64,000 nt of DNA from Streptomyces changanensis (GCF_024600715.1 NZ_CP102332.1:4898001-4962000); one strand, 5' to 3'. Counted from the first letter of the stretch, positions 1 through 9,531 are shown. Notes: generated from the sequence alone by a model not told the origin. Numbers and translations: made by a program.

Positions 1-459
1 AAGGTGCCCAGCGCCGTCTGGATCGTCGACACCAAGAAGGAGCACATCGCCGTCGGCGAGGCTCGCAAGCTGAACATCCCGGTCGTCGCGATCCTCGACA
101 CCAACTGCGACCCGGACGAGGTCGACTACAAGATCCCGGGCAACGACGACGCGATCCGCTCCGTCACCCTGCTCACCCGCGTGATCGCCGACGCCGTCGC
201 CGAGGGCCTCATCGCCCGCTCCGGTGCCGCCACCGGTGACTCGAAGCCGGGCGACAAGGCCGCCGGCGAGCCGCTCGCCGAGTGGGAGCGCGACCTGCTC
301 GCGGGCGAGAAGAAGGCGGACGACGAGTCCGCCGAGAAGCCCGCCGAGGCGCCGGCCGCCGAGGCCCCCGCCGCCGAGGAGGCGCCGGCCGCCGAGGCCC
401 CCGCCACCGAGGAGGCCCCGGCCACCGAGGCTCCGGCCGCCGAGGCCGAGCAGGCCTGA
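1..459 (+). CDS. rpsB: 30S ribosomal protein S2 (partial, 5' end outside window)
   Basis: This is the C-terminal part of ribosomal protein S2, a small-subunit protein that helps hold S1 on the ribosome. The visible frame enters mid-gene and reads [20 protein letters not shown], followed by the [18 protein letters not shown] and PGNDDAIRS segments typical of S2. The last 65 residues or so are an Ala/Glu/Pro-rich tail with repeated [12 protein letters not shown] units, which is common in actinobacterial S2. The gene is followed by a strong hairpin and then tsf, the classical rpsB-tsf arrangement. The true start lies upstream of the window. Confidence 0.97.
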   Translation, partial: KVPSAVWIVDTKKEHIAVGEARKLNIPVVAILDTNCDPDEVDYKIPGNDDAIRSVTLLTRVIADAVAEGLIARSGAATGDSKPGDKAAGEPLAEWERDLLAGEKKADDESAEKPAEAPAAEAPAAEEAPAAEAPATEEAPATEAPAAEAEQA

Positions 460-524
460 ACCGCGGTCCGGACCTCCGGGTCAGGGTCGGGGACTTCCGA
501 CCCGGCCTGACCGGTCCGGTCGTC

Positions 525-553
525 GACGGAGGGGGCCACGAGCCCCCTCCGTC
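525..553 (+). terminator. rpsB-tsf intergenic hairpin (attenuator)
   Basis: A 12-bp perfect stem (525-536 with 542-553) closes a 5-nt loop between rpsB and tsf, about 50 bases before the tsf start. An attenuator between these genes would let S2 be made in excess of EF-Ts. There is no T-run, as is usual at this GC content, so partial read-through is plausible. Confidence 0.7.
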
Positions 554-604
554 CACCCCCAGATCTTGGTAGATCTTCCAGACTTCGAGAGAGATTCACG
601 AATC

Positions 605-1441
605 ATGGCGAACTACACCGCCGCCGACGTCAAGAAGCTCCGCGAGCTCACCGGCGCCGGCATGATGGACTGCAAGAAGGCGCTGGACGAGTCCGACGGC
701 AACGTCGACAAGGCCGTCGAGGCCCTGCGCATCAAGGGCCAGAAGGGCGTCGCCAAGCGCGAGGGCCGCTCCGCCGAGAACGGCGCGGTCGTCTCCCTGA
801 TCGCCGACGACAACACCTCCGGCGTCATCGTCGAGCTGAAGTGCGAGACGGACTTCGTCGCCAAGGGCGACAAGTTCCAGTCGGTCGCCAACCAGCTCGC
901 CCAGCACGTCGCGGCCACCCGCCCGGCCGACCTGGAGGCGCTGCTCGCCTCCGAGATCGAGTCCGGCAAGACCGTGCAGGCGTTCGTGGACGAGGCCAAC
1001 GCCAACCTCGGCGAGAAGATCGTCCTGGACCGCTTCGCGCAGTTCTCCGGCGGCTACGTCACCGCGTACATGCACCGCACCATGCCCGACCTGCCCCCGC
1101 AGATCGGCGTCCTCGTCGAGCTCGACAAGGAGAACGCCGAGGTCGCGAAGGGTGTCGCGCAGCACATCGCCGCCTTCGCCCCGAAGTACCTCTCCAAGGA
1201 CGACGTCCCGGCCGAGGTCGTCGAGGCCGAGCGCCGCGTCGCCGAGGAGACCACTCGCGCCGAGGGCAAGCCCGAGGCCGCGCTTCCGAAGATCGTCGAG
1301 GGTCGTCTCAACGGCTTCTTCAAGGACGCGACGCTGCTCGGCCAGCCGTACGCGCTCGACAACAAGAAGTCGGTCCAGCAGATCCTGGACGAGGCCGGTG
1401 TCACCCTGAAGCGCTTCTCGCGCATCAAGGTCGGCATCTGA
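605..1441 (+). CDS. tsf: Translation elongation factor Ts
   Basis: EF-Ts, 278 residues, is the guanine-nucleotide exchange factor that recycles EF-Tu-GDP in the cytoplasm. The protein starts [20 protein letters not shown] with the family signature around residues 12-27 ([11 protein letters not shown]). The conserved CETDFVA motif follows near residue 80, where EF-Tu contact residues lie. The ATG at 605 follows a purine-rich stretch (gagagattc); reading upstream in frame would only add a low-complexity shadow of the rpsB tail. It sits downstream of rpsB and upstream of pyrH. Length is normal for actinobacteria. Confidence 0.97.
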   Translation: MANYTAADVKKLRELTGAGMMDCKKALDESDGNVDKAVEALRIKGQKGVAKREGRSAENGAVVSLIADDNTSGVIVELKCETDFVAKGDKFQSVANQLAQHVAATRPADLEALLASEIESGKTVQAFVDEANANLGEKIVLDRFAQFSGGYVTAYMHRTMPDLPPQIGVLVELDKENAEVAKGVAQHIAAFAPKYLSKDDVPAEVVEAERRVAEETTRAEGKPEAALPKIVEGRLNGFFKDATLLGQPYALDNKKSVQQILDEAGVTLKRFSRIKVGI

Positions 1442-1523
1442 GTCCGTACCCACGGACACCGGGCCCCACCGGGGCCGTAGCAGTCGTCCGCGTCCGCGCC
1501 GGACGACCGCAGATCTGACGAGG

Positions 1524-1567
1524 AGGCCATTGCCGCACTGGGACACCCGCACCCCCGGCAATGGCCT
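1524..1567 (+). terminator. Hairpin between tsf and pyrH
   Basis: A 12-bp perfect stem pairs aggccattgccg (1524-1535) with cggcaatggcct (1556-1567) around a 20-nt loop, followed by a pyrimidine-rich ttcttcgt. It lies 83 bases after the tsf stop and 29 bases before pyrH. It is a probable rho-independent terminator or attenuator, so pyrH may also have its own promoter or depend on read-through. Confidence 0.7.
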
Positions 1568-1595
1568 TCTTCGTATGCGCACGAGGAGATCTCCA

Positions 1596-2360
1596 ATGAA
1601 TCAGGGCGCCGCACAGAGCGACGACACCACCGGTAAAAAGGCCGGCCGCTTCCTGCTGAAGCTGTCCGGCGAGGCGTTCGCCGGAGGCGGCGGCCTCGGC
1701 GTCGATCCCGACGTCGTCCACGCCATCGCCCGCGAGATCGCCGCGGTCGTCCGGGACGGCGCGCAGATCGCGATCGTCATCGGCGGGGGCAACTTCTTCC
1801 GCGGCGCCGAGCTCCAGCAGCGCGGCATGGACCGGGCCCGCTCCGACTACATGGGCATGCTCGGCACGGTCATGAACTGCCTCGCCCTCCAGGACTTCCT
1901 GGAGAAGGAGGGCATCCAGTCCCGCGTCCAGACCGCCATCACCATGGGCCAGGTCGCGGAGCCGTACATCCCGCTGCGCGCCGTGCGCCACCTGGAGAAG
2001 GGCCGCGTCGTCATCTTCGGCGCGGGCATGGGCATGCCGTACTTCTCCACCGACACCACCGCCGCCCAGCGCGCCCTGGAGATCGACGCGGAAGCCCTCC
2101 TCATGGGCAAGAACGGCGTCGACGGGGTCTACGACTCCGACCCCAAGGCCAACCCGGACGCGGTGAAGTTCGACGCCCTGGAGTACGGCGAGGTGATCTC
2201 CCGCGACCTCCGGGTCGCCGACGCCACCGCCATCACCCTCTGCCGTGACAACAAGCTGCCGATCCTCGTCTTCGAACTCCTCACGGCCGGCAACATCGCG
2301 CGCGCCGTGAAGGGTGAGAAGATCGGCACGCTCGTGAGCGACGAGGGCACCCGGCACTGA
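1596..2360 (+). CDS. pyrH: Uridylate kinase (UMP kinase)
   Basis: UMP kinase, 254 residues, phosphorylates UMP to UDP in pyrimidine nucleotide synthesis. It belongs to the amino-acid kinase fold and forms hexamers. Visible motifs are the N-terminal LLKLSGEAF, the glycine-rich [10 protein letters not shown], and [17 protein letters not shown] with the DGVYDSDPK substrate/nucleotide segment. The ATG at 1596 is chosen because gaggag lies 8 bases upstream and the in-frame extension to 1530 would start inside the terminator stem. It lies between tsf and frr, the standard actinobacterial order. Confidence 0.96.
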   Translation: MNQGAAQSDDTTGKKAGRFLLKLSGEAFAGGGGLGVDPDVVHAIAREIAAVVRDGAQIAIVIGGGNFFRGAELQQRGMDRARSDYMGMLGTVMNCLALQDFLEKEGIQSRVQTAITMGQVAEPYIPLRAVRHLEKGRVVIFGAGMGMPYFSTDTTAAQRALEIDAEALLMGKNGVDGVYDSDPKANPDAVKFDALEYGEVISRDLRVADATAITLCRDNKLPILVFELLTAGNIARAVKGEKIGTLVSDEGTRH

Positions 2361-2487
2361 CCTCCGGGTCGCCCCGCCCGGGGATGGACAAAGCCCTGCC
2401 GGTCGTACACCGTGCAGGGAAAGACGCGACGCAGGTTCCGCGGCCGTGGTGCACGCCGGGACAAACCAAGACACGCAGGAGCAAGTG

Positions 2488-3045
2488 GTGATCGAAGAGA
2501 CCCTCCTCGAAGCCGAGGAGAAGATGGAGAAGGCCGTCCTTGTCGCCAAGGAGGACTTCGCCGCGATCCGCACCGGGCGTGCGCACCCGGCCATGTTCAA
2601 CAAGATCGTGGCCGACTACTACGGTGCCCTCACGCCGATCAACCAGCTGGCCTCCTTCTCGGTGCCGGAGCCGCGCATGGCGGTCGTGACCCCGTTCGAC
2701 AAGACCGCCCTGCGCAACATCGAGCAGGCGATCCGGGACTCCGACCTCGGTGTCAACCCGTCCAACGACGGCAACATCATCCGGGTGGTCTTCCCCGAGC
2801 TCACCGAGGAGCGCCGCCGCGAGTTCATCAAGGTCGCCAAGGGCAAGGGCGAGGACGCGAAGATCTCGATCCGCGCCGTCCGCCGCAAGGCCAAGGAGAC
2901 CATCGACAAGTTCGTCAAGGACGGCGAGGTCGGCGAGGACGAGGGCCGCCGTGCGGAGAAGGAGCTCGACGACACCACCGCGAAGTACGTCGCGCAGGTC
3001 GACGAGCTGCTGAAGCACAAGGAAGCCGAGCTCCTCGAGGTCTGA
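2488..3045 (+). CDS. frr: Ribosome recycling factor
   Basis: Ribosome recycling factor, 185 residues, splits post-termination ribosomes together with EF-G. The sequence begins (M)[16 protein letters not shown] and contains the conserved [10 protein letters not shown] and the C-terminal [19 protein letters not shown] helix; the length is that of the family. The GTG at 2488 is preferred because gcaggag sits 7 bases before it and the product then matches family N-termini; an upstream in-frame GTG at 2446 would add 14 unconserved residues. Its stop TGA (3043-3045) overlaps the ATG of cdsA by one base, so the two are translationally coupled. Confidence 0.96.
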   Translation: MIEETLLEAEEKMEKAVLVAKEDFAAIRTGRAHPAMFNKIVADYYGALTPINQLASFSVPEPRMAVVTPFDKTALRNIEQAIRDSDLGVNPSNDGNIIRVVFPELTEERRREFIKVAKGKGEDAKISIRAVRRKAKETIDKFVKDGEVGEDEGRRAEKELDDTTAKYVAQVDELLKHKEAELLEV

Positions 3046-4166
3046 TGAACGACGCTTCCTGGGGGGCCCCGCCACGAGACGGCTACTGGGGCCCACCCGA
3101 CCAGGGGCTCGCTCCGGTCGTCCCGGCGGGTCCCGTCCACGATGAGCACGCCGCGCAGCAGACTCGGCCCATGCCCATCGTGCCCGACGTCCCCGCCGGC
3201 GGGGACCAGGACGACCACGACCGGGGGGCCGCCCCGCTGGGGGGCGGTCCCCTGTTCCGCGACGAGATGCCGCAGGAGCCCATGCCCCCGCAACCGCCGG
3301 AGCCCGCCCCGCCGCAGGGGCGTGCGCAGAAGAAGCAGGAGCGGCAGAAGAAGCAGGCCGGGCGGGACCTGCGGGCCGCCATAGGGGTCGGTGTGGGGCT
3401 CGGCGCGGTCATCGTCGCGTCGCTCTTCATCCAGAAGGCTGTCTTCGTCGGCGTCGTGGCGGTCGCCGTCGTCGTCGGCCTGTGGGAGCTCACCTCCCGG
3501 CTCCAGGAGCGCAGGGGCATCAAGGCGCCCCTCGTCCCGCTCGCCGTCGGCGGCGCGGCGATGGTCGTCGCCGGCTACGTGCGCGGCGCCGAGGGCGCTT
3601 GGGTGGCGATGGCGCTCACCGCGCTCGCGGTGCTGGTGTGGCGGATGACGGAACCCCCCGAGGGTTACCTCAAGGACGTCACCGCCGGTGTCTTCGCCGC
3701 CTTCTACGTGCCGTTCCTGGCGACGTTCGTGGCGCTGATGCTGGCCGCCGACGACGGGCCGCAGCGGGTGCTCGTCTTCCTGCTGCTGACCATCGTCAGC
3801 GACACCGGCGCGTACGCCGTCGGCTGGCGGTTCGGCAGGAACAAGCTCGCGCCGCGCATCAGTCCCGGGAAGACCCGCGAGGGCCTGCTGGGCGCGGTGG
3901 CCTTCGCCATGGGCGCCGGCGCGCTGTGCATGACGTTCCTGATCGACGGGGGCACCTGGTGGCAGGGGCTCGTCCTCGGCCTCGCGGTCGCGGTCAGCGC
4001 GACCCTCGGGGACCTCGGCGAGTCCATGATCAAGCGGGACCTGGGGATCAAGGACATGGGGACGCTCCTCCCGGGCCACGGCGGGATCATGGACCGGCTC
4101 GACTCCCTGCTGCCGACGGCCCCCGTGGTGTGGCTGCTGCTCGTGCTGTTCGTGGGAGCCGGATAA
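3045..4166 (+). CDS. cdsA: Phosphatidate cytidylyltransferase (CDP-diglyceride synthase)
   Basis: This integral membrane enzyme, 373 residues, converts phosphatidate and CTP to CDP-diacylglycerol, the precursor of all phospholipids. The first 110 residues are a Pro/Gly/Gln-rich cytoplasmic extension common in Streptomyces homologues. From about residue 112 there are about eight hydrophobic segments. The diagnostic C-terminal signature [19 protein letters not shown] followed by MDRLDS is present near residues 328-353. The start overlaps the frr stop by one base. The extension makes it longer than the roughly 270-residue enzymes of other phyla. Confidence 0.93.
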   Translation: MNDASWGAPPRDGYWGPPDQGLAPVVPAGPVHDEHAAQQTRPMPIVPDVPAGGDQDDHDRGAAPLGGGPLFRDEMPQEPMPPQPPEPAPPQGRAQKKQERQKKQAGRDLRAAIGVGVGLGAVIVASLFIQKAVFVGVVAVAVVVGLWELTSRLQERRGIKAPLVPLAVGGAAMVVAGYVRGAEGAWVAMALTALAVLVWRMTEPPEGYLKDVTAGVFAAFYVPFLATFVALMLAADDGPQRVLVFLLLTIVSDTGAYAVGWRFGRNKLAPRISPGKTREGLLGAVAFAMGAGALCMTFLIDGGTWWQGLVLGLAVAVSATLGDLGESMIKRDLGIKDMGTLLPGHGGIMDRLDSLLPTAPVVWLLLVLFVGAG

Positions 4167-4171
4167 CCGGG

Positions 4172-4251
4172 GGAGAGGGGCTGGTCGGCCCTCTCCGACC
4201 TGCGCTTTCGTCTCCGGAAGGCCCGTCGTCCACAGGGCGGCGGGCCTTCCG
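4172..4251 (+). terminator. Tandem hairpins after cdsA
   Basis: Two stems follow the cdsA stop. The first pairs ggagaggg (4172-4179) with ccctctcc (4189-4196). The second pairs cggaaggcccg (4215-4225) with cgggccttccg (4241-4251), an 11-bp perfect stem with a 15-nt loop. Together they likely end the tsf/pyrH-frr-cdsA transcript before rlmN. Confidence 0.6.
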
Positions 4252-4278
4252 TCGCGCTTCTGCGACACTGGTAGGACC

Positions 4279-5385
4279 ATGCCCAAGCCCGGAGAACTCA
4301 CTTTCGTCGCGCCCCGCGGAGCCAAGAAGCCGCCGCGGCACCTCGCCGACCTCACGCCCGCCGAGCGCAAGGAAGCCGTCGCCGCGATCGGCGAGAAGCC
4401 GTTCCGCGCCAAGCAGCTGTCCCAGCACTACTTCGCGCGGTACGCCCACGACCCCGCGCAGTGGACCGACATCCCCGCCGCCTCCCGGGAGAAGCTCGCC
4501 GGCGAGCTGCTGCCCGAGCTGATGAGCGTCGTCCGGCACATCTCGTGCGACGACGACACCACCCGCAAGACCCTCTGGCGGCTGCACGACGGGACGCTCG
4601 TCGAGTCGGTGCTGATGCGCTACCCCGACCGGGTGACGATGTGCATCTCGTCGCAGGCCGGCTGCGGCATGAACTGCCCGTTCTGCGCGACCGGCCAGGC
4701 GGGCCTGGACCGGAACCTGTCGACCGCCGAGATCGTGCACCAGATCGTCGACGGCATGCGCGCCCTGCGGGACGGGGAGGTCCCCGGCGGCCCCGCACGG
4801 CTGTCGAACATCGTCTTCATGGGCATGGGCGAGCCCCTCGCGAACTACAACCGCGTCGTCGGCGCCATCCGCCGCCTCACCGACCCCGAGCCGGACGGCC
4901 TCGGACTGTCGCAGCGCGGCATCACCGTCTCCACGGTCGGTCTCGTCCCGGCGATGCTGCGCTTCGCCGACGAGGGCTTCAAGTGCCGCCTCGCCGTCTC
5001 CCTCCACGCCCCCGACGACGAGCTGCGCGACACGCTCGTCCCGGTGAACACGCGCTGGAAGGTCCGCGAGGTGCTCGACGCGGCCTGGGAGTACGCCGAG
5101 AAGTCCGGCCGCCGCGTCTCCATCGAGTACGCGCTGATCCGCGACATCAACGACCAGGCCTGGCGCGGCGACCTGCTCGGCCGGCTGCTCAAGGGCCGGC
5201 GGGTGCACGTCAACCTCATCCCGCTGAACCCCACGCCCGGCTCCAAGTGGACCGCGTCCCGCCCCGAGGACGAGAAGGCGTTCGTCGAGGCCATCGCGGC
5301 GCACGGCGTGCCGGTCACCGTCCGGGACACACGCGGCCAGGAGATCGACGGCGCCTGTGGACAGCTCGCGGCCGCGGAACGCTGA
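4279..5385 (+). CDS. rlmN: 23S rRNA (adenine-2503-C2)-methyltransferase / tRNA methyltransferase RlmN
   Basis: A radical-SAM enzyme, 368 residues, that methylates C2 of A2503 in 23S rRNA, and of A37 in some tRNAs. The Cx3Cx2C cluster motif CGMNCPFC starts at residue 129. It is preceded by SSQAG and followed by GTP-like [11 protein letters not shown]. The second methyl-carrying cysteine lies in DGACGQLA near residue 360. The ATG at 4279 gives [14 protein letters not shown] and the normal family length. It follows cdsA with a terminator between and is followed by the thiamine transporter leader. Confidence 0.95.
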   Translation: MPKPGELTFVAPRGAKKPPRHLADLTPAERKEAVAAIGEKPFRAKQLSQHYFARYAHDPAQWTDIPAASREKLAGELLPELMSVVRHISCDDDTTRKTLWRLHDGTLVESVLMRYPDRVTMCISSQAGCGMNCPFCATGQAGLDRNLSTAEIVHQIVDGMRALRDGEVPGGPARLSNIVFMGMGEPLANYNRVVGAIRRLTDPEPDGLGLSQRGITVSTVGLVPAMLRFADEGFKCRLAVSLHAPDDELRDTLVPVNTRWKVREVLDAAWEYAEKSGRRVSIEYALIRDINDQAWRGDLLGRLLKGRRVHVNLIPLNPTPGSKWTASRPEDEKAFVEAIAAHGVPVTVRDTRGQEIDGACGQLAAAER

Positions 5386-5421
5386 CCTTGTACCCTGAGC
5401 TCGAACACATCTGCATATTCC

Positions 5422-5516
5422 GACAGGGGAGCGCCACAGCGCTGAGAGTGCGGTGACCGTCAGACCGCAGACCCTCTGAACCTCGCCCAGGTCATTCTGG
5501 GTAGGGAGTTCGGTCG
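5422..5516 (+). ncRNA. TPP riboswitch (THI element)
   Basis: The leader of the thiamine transporter operon carries the hallmarks of the THI element. These are a GGGG-containing P1/P2 start (5426), the invariant CTGAGA core (5442-5447), the tctgaacct segment (5475-5483) and the closing GTAGGGA (5511-5517). The spacing and order match the TPP aptamer, which binds thiamine pyrophosphate and shuts off the downstream genes. A strong hairpin at 5534-5565 lies just behind it as the likely expression platform. The next gene encodes a thiamine-binding lipoprotein, which fits. Confidence 0.9.
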
Positions 5517-5533
5517 TTACTCGAGCTGTTGCG

Positions 5534-5565
5534 CCCTGCCCACCGGAAGGATCCGGTGGGCGGGG
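5534..5565 (+). terminator. thiB leader: Riboswitch expression-platform hairpin
   Basis: A 13-bp stem (5534-5546 with 5553-5565, one G-T wobble) with a 6-nt loop lies 18 bases after the TPP aptamer and is followed by ccgcgtcttctcct. It is 38 bases before the thiB start codon and leaves the ggagga RBS (5591) free, so control by transcription termination is more likely than RBS masking. Confidence 0.7.
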
Positions 5566-5602
5566 CCGCGTCTTCTCCTGGTCACCCCCAGGAGGAATCT
5601 CA

Positions 5603-6697
5603 GTGAGCACCACCAGGAAGATCGCGGTCGGCACGCTCGCCGCCGCACTGGGCGTCTCGACGCTCACCGCCTGCGGCACGGACTCCGGCAAGGACGCCGG
5701 TGCCGGCGGTACGGCGTCGAAGACCGTGACGCTCGTCAGCCACGACTCCTTCAACGCCTCCCCGGCCGTCCTGAAGGAGTTCACCCGGCAGACCGGCCTC
5801 ACCGTCAAGGTCCTCAAGAGCGGCGACGCCGGAGAGGCGGTCAACAAGGCCGTCCTCACCAAGGGCGCCCCGCAGGGCGACGTCTTCTTCGGCGTCGACA
5901 ACACCCTCCTCTCCCGCGCCCTCGACAACGGCATCTTCGAGCCGTACGAGGCCAAGGGCCTGGACCGGATCCCCGAAGCCGTGCAGCTCGACAAGGGCGA
6001 GCACCGCGTCACGCCCGTCGACACCGGAGAGATCTGCGTCAACTACGACAAGAAGTACTTCGCGGACAGGAAGCTCGTGCCGCCGCAGACCTTCGACGAC
6101 CTCGCGAAGCCCGCGTACAAGGACCTCCTCGTCGTCGAGAACCCCGAGCGGTCCTCGCCCGGCCTCGGCTTCCTGCTCGGCACGGCCGCCCGGTACGGGG
6201 ACGAGGGCTGGCAGGACTACTGGAAGAAGCTCAAGGCCAACGGCGTCAAGGTCGTCGACAGCTGGGAGCTCGCCTACAACCAGGAGTTCTCCGGCTCCGC
6301 CGGCGGCAGGAAGGCCAAGGGCGACCGGCCGCTCGTCGTGTCCTACGCCTCCAGCCCGCCCGTCGAGGTGCTGTACGCGGAGCCGCAGCCCGCCGAGGCC
6401 CCGACCGGCGTTTCCACCGGCACCTGCTTCCAGCAGACCGAGTTCGCCGGACTGCTGACCGGTGCGAAGAACCCCGACGGCGGCAAGGCCCTCATCGACT
6501 TCCTCATCGGCAGGAAGTTCCAGGAGGACATGCCGCTGCAGATGTTTGTGAACCCCGTCGCCGAGGACGCGCAGCTCCCCGAGCTGTTCACGAAGCACGG
6601 CGCCGAGGTCGACCGGCCGTACACGGTCGCCCCCGCGAAGATCGCCGAGAAGCGTGACCAGTGGATCCAGACGTGGTCCTCGCTCGTCCTGAAGTAG
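5603..6697 (+). CDS. thiB: Thiamine ABC transporter substrate-binding lipoprotein
   Basis: Extracellular solute-binding protein, 364 residues, anchored as a lipoprotein. The leader MSTTRKIAVGTLAAALG ends in the lipobox LTAC with Cys24 as the acylation site. The mature part follows the thiamine-binding TbpA/ThiB pattern: VTLVSHDSF near residue 38, DVFFGVDNTLLSRAL, and VDTGEICVNYDK. The GTG at 5603 is preceded by ggagga with 6-7 bases spacing. The gene is first in an operon with a fused permease and an ATPase, directly behind a TPP riboswitch, which is the main reason to assign thiamine as ligand. Iron-type binding proteins look similar, but the riboswitch argues against that. Confidence 0.9.
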   Translation: MSTTRKIAVGTLAAALGVSTLTACGTDSGKDAGAGGTASKTVTLVSHDSFNASPAVLKEFTRQTGLTVKVLKSGDAGEAVNKAVLTKGAPQGDVFFGVDNTLLSRALDNGIFEPYEAKGLDRIPEAVQLDKGEHRVTPVDTGEICVNYDKKYFADRKLVPPQTFDDLAKPAYKDLLVVENPERSSPGLGFLLGTAARYGDEGWQDYWKKLKANGVKVVDSWELAYNQEFSGSAGGRKAKGDRPLVVSYASSPPVEVLYAEPQPAEAPTGVSTGTCFQQTEFAGLLTGAKNPDGGKALIDFLIGRKFQEDMPLQMFVNPVAEDAQLPELFTKHGAEVDRPYTVAPAKIAEKRDQWIQTWSSLVLK

Positions 6698-8376
6698 ACA
6701 CCCGCGGGCGCCGGGCGCTGCGGGCCGGGCTCATGGCCCTGCCCGTGGCGTTCTTCGCCGTCTTCTTCGCCTACCCCGTCACCGCGATCGTCGGGCGCGG
6801 GCTGCGGACCGACGACGGCTGGCAGCTCGGGCGGCTCGGCGACGTCCTGGGCCGTCCAGACGTCCTGGACGTCCTGTGGTTCACCACCTGGCAGGCACTC
6901 GCCTCCACCGCCCTCACCCTGCTGGTCGCGCTGCCCGGCGCGTACGTCCTCGCCCGCTTCGACTTCCCCGGCAAGGGCCTGCTGCGGGCGGTCGTCACCG
7001 TGCCGTTCGTCCTGCCCACGGTCGTCGTCGGGACCGCGTTCCTCGCCGTCCTCGGCCGGGGCGGACTCCTCGACGAGCTGTGGGGCGTACGGCTCGACAC
7101 CACCGTGTGGGCGATCCTCCTCGCGCACGTCTTCTTCAACTACGCGGTCGTCGTCCGCACGGTCGGCGGTCTGTGGGCGCAGCTCGACCCGCGGCAGGAG
7201 GAGGCGGCCCGGGTGCTCGGCGCCTCGCGGCTCGGTGCCTGGCGCCGGGTCACCCTGCCCGCGCTCGCGCCCGCCGTGGCCGCGGCCGCGCTGATGGTCT
7301 TCCTCTTCACGTACACCTCCTTCGGCATCGTCCAGATTCTCGGCGGACCCGCGTACCGCACGCTGGAGGCGGAGATCTACCGGCAGACCGCGCAGCTGCT
7401 CGACCTGCCGACGGCGGCGGTGCTCACGCTCGTGCAGTTCGCCGCGGTCGGCGCGATCCTCGCCGTGCACGCCCGTACGGTCCGCCGCCGGGAGGCCGAG
7501 CTGGCGCTGGTGGACGCCGCCGGCACCGCCCGGCGGCCCCGCGGGGCCGGGCAGTGGGCGCTGCTCGGCACCGTCCTCGCGACGATCGTCCTGCTGCTCC
7601 TGCTGCCGCTCGGGGTGCTGGTCGAGCGGTCCTTCGACGGCGGGCTCGGCTACTACCGGGCGCTCCAGGACGCGGGCGCGGGCGGCGGCACGTTCCTCGT
7701 GCCGCCCGTCGAGGCCATCGGCAACTCCCTGGAGTACGCCCTCGCCGCGACCGTCCTCGCCCTCCTGATCGGCGGGCTCGCCGCCGCCGCGCTCACCCTC
7801 CCCCCCTCCCGGCTCCGCTCGGGCGGGGGGACCCGGACCCCCGCCGCCGGGCGGCTGGTGCGCGGGTTCGACGCGCTGCTGATGCTGCCGCTCGGGGTGT
7901 CCGCCGTGACCGTCGGCTTCGGCTTCCTCATCACGCTGGACGAACCACCGCTCGACCTGCGCTCCTCGTGGATCCTCGTGCCGCTGGCCCAGGCACTGGT
8001 CGGCGTCCCCTTCGTCGTGCGGACCGTGCTGCCCGTGCTGCGCGCGGTGGACGCGCGGCTGCGCGAGGCCGCGGCGGTGCTCGGCGCGTCGCCGTGGCGG
8101 GTGTGGCGCGAGGTGGACCTGCCGATGGTGGGGCGGGCCCTGCTGGTGGCGGCGGGGTTCGCGTTCGCCGTGTCCCTCGGCGAGTTCGGGGCGACCGTCT
8201 TCATCGCCCGCCCCGACGACCCGACCCTCCCGGTCGCCGTGGCCCGGCTCCTCGGCCGGCCCGGCGAGCTGAACTACGGCCAGGCCATGGCCCTCTCGAC
8301 GATCCTGATGGTGGTGTGCGCGGTGGCCCTGCTGCTGCTCGAACGTGTCCGCGTCGACCGCTCCGGGGAGCTGTGA
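6661..8376 (+). CDS. thiP: Thiamine ABC transporter permease (two fused permease domains)
   Basis: Inner-membrane permease of 571 residues with two tandem BPD-type halves, as in ThiP. Each half has about six hydrophobic helices and an EAA loop: EEAARVLGASRLGAWRRV near residue 180 and REAAAVLGASPWRVWREV near residue 465. The GTG at 6661 overlaps the end of thiB by 37 bases and has gagaag upstream; GTG 6673 is an equally possible start. An in-frame palindromic insert at 7801-7835 adds the loop PPSRLRSGGGTRTP between helices of the second half. It is coupled to the ATPase gene downstream. Confidence 0.88.
   Translation: MDPDVVLARPEVDTRGRRALRAGLMALPVAFFAVFFAYPVTAIVGRGLRTDDGWQLGRLGDVLGRPDVLDVLWFTTWQALASTALTLLVALPGAYVLARFDFPGKGLLRAVVTVPFVLPTVVVGTAFLAVLGRGGLLDELWGVRLDTTVWAILLAHVFFNYAVVVRTVGGLWAQLDPRQEEAARVLGASRLGAWRRVTLPALAPAVAAAALMVFLFTYTSFGIVQILGGPAYRTLEAEIYRQTAQLLDLPTAAVLTLVQFAAVGAILAVHARTVRRREAELALVDAAGTARRPRGAGQWALLGTVLATIVLLLLLPLGVLVERSFDGGLGYYRALQDAGAGGGTFLVPPVEAIGNSLEYALAATVLALLIGGLAAAALTLPPSRLRSGGGTRTPAAGRLVRGFDALLMLPLGVSAVTVGFGFLITLDEPPLDLRSSWILVPLAQALVGVPFVVRTVLPVLRAVDARLREAAAVLGASPWRVWREVDLPMVGRALLVAAGFAFAVSLGEFGATVFIARPDDPTLPVAVARLLGRPGELNYGQAMALSTILMVVCAVALLLLERVRVDRSGEL
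7801..7834. repeat. GC-rich palindromic (REP-like) element inside thiP
   Basis: A near-palindrome pairs cccccctccc (7801-7810) with gggcgggggg (7821-7830), one mismatch, around ggctccgctc and followed by accc. Short palindromes of this look, with a central GCTTCGCTCG-type loop and a GGGGGACCC end, recur in Streptomyces genomes. Here it is read in frame and encodes a Pro/Arg/Ser/Gly loop. Only one copy was noticed in this window, so the assignment as a dispersed repeat is inference. Confidence 0.45.
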
Positions 8377-8378
8377 CC

Positions 8379-9401
8379 ATGCTCGCCCTCCAGGACGTGA
8401 CCGTCCGCTTCGGTCCGCGCGCCGCGGTCGACGCGGTGTCGCTGGACGTCGCCGACCACGAGATCGTCTGCCTGCTCGGCCCGAGCGGCAGCGGCAAGTC
8501 GACCCTGCTGCGCGTGGTGGCCGGGCTCCAGCCGCTCGACGCGGGCCGGGTCCTGCTCGACGGCGCCGACCAGGCGGGCGTACCCGTGCACCGGCGCGGC
8601 GTGGGCCTGATGTTCCAGGACCACCAGCTGTTCCCGCAGCGCGACGTCGCGGGCAATGTCGCGTTCGGGCTGCGCGTGCGCGGGGTCCCGCGCGCCGAGC
8701 GGACCGCGCGCGTCGACGAGCTGCTGGACCTCGTGGGCCTGCCGGGCGCGGGCCCGCGACCCGTCGCGGCCCTGTCCGGCGGCGAGCAGCAGCGCGTGGC
8801 GCTCGCCCGCGCCCTGGCGCCCCGGCCGCGGCTGCTGATGCTCGACGAACCGCTCGGCCAGCTCGACCGGGGGCTGCGCGAACGGCTCGTCACCGAGCTG
8901 CGCCGACTCTTCGGGCGGCTCGGCACGACCGTGCTCGCCGTCACCCACGACCAGGCCGAGGCGTTCGCGCTCGCCGACCGCGTCGTCGTCATGCACGAGG
9001 GCCGCGTCGCCCAGGTCGGCAGCCCCCTGGAGGTGTGGCGGCGGCCGGCGTCGGAGTTCGTCGCGCGGTTCCTCGGCTTCGACAACGTGGTCGCCGCCAC
9101 CGTCCTCGGTACGGCCGCCACGACCGCGTGGGGCCCGATCCCCGTACCGCCCGGCACCCGCGAGGGGGCCGTCCGGCTGCTGGTGCGGCCCGCCGGCGTA
9201 CGGCTCGGGGACCCCGCCGAGGGGTTGCGCTGCACGGTCGAGGGGCGTACGTTCCGGGGCCACCACGTCGCGGTGCGGCTGCGCCCCGTCGACGGCCAGG
9301 CCCCGCCCCTGGAGGCCGAGTGCGCCCTGCGCGACACCCCCGACGAGGGCGCGGTGGTCGGCGTGGCGTTCCGCCCCGACGAGGTCGTCGTCCTGGACTG
9401 A
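8379..9401 (+). CDS. thiQ: Thiamine ABC transporter ATP-binding protein
   Basis: Cytoplasmic ABC ATPase, 340 residues, that powers the ThiBP importer. All nucleotide-binding motifs are intact: Walker A GPSGSGKST, Q-loop LMFQDHQLFP, signature LSGGEQQRVALARAL, Walker B LLMLDEPLGQLDR and switch histidine AVTHDQ. The C-terminal 110 residues look like a TOBE-type regulatory domain. The ATG at 8379 is two bases after the permease stop, with ggggag 8 bases upstream; an in-frame GTG at 8373 overlaps the stop but is too close to that RBS. Confidence 0.9.
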   Translation: MLALQDVTVRFGPRAAVDAVSLDVADHEIVCLLGPSGSGKSTLLRVVAGLQPLDAGRVLLDGADQAGVPVHRRGVGLMFQDHQLFPQRDVAGNVAFGLRVRGVPRAERTARVDELLDLVGLPGAGPRPVAALSGGEQQRVALARALAPRPRLLMLDEPLGQLDRGLRERLVTELRRLFGRLGTTVLAVTHDQAEAFALADRVVVMHEGRVAQVGSPLEVWRRPASEFVARFLGFDNVVAATVLGTAATTAWGPIPVPPGTREGAVRLLVRPAGVRLGDPAEGLRCTVEGRTFRGHHVAVRLRPVDGQAPPLEAECALRDTPDEGAVVGVAFRPDEVVVLD

Positions 9402-9531
9402 CGCCCGCCGCCGCGCGGGCCGCCGCACGGGCGGTGCGGGCCCGCAGCCGGTACGCCCCGGCCGCTCGGCACCGCCGGGGTGTGTCCGCAGCGGTACGTC
9501 CGCGCCCCCGCCGCGCCCCCGCCCGTGCGCC

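Noticed and set aside
596..1582. Long open frames on the strand opposite to tsf and to many other genes, some over 500 codons
   Set aside because: They are shadows created by high GC and third-position bias; they lack RBSs, are Ala/Arg/Gly/Pro-rich and overlap clear family matches on the other strand.
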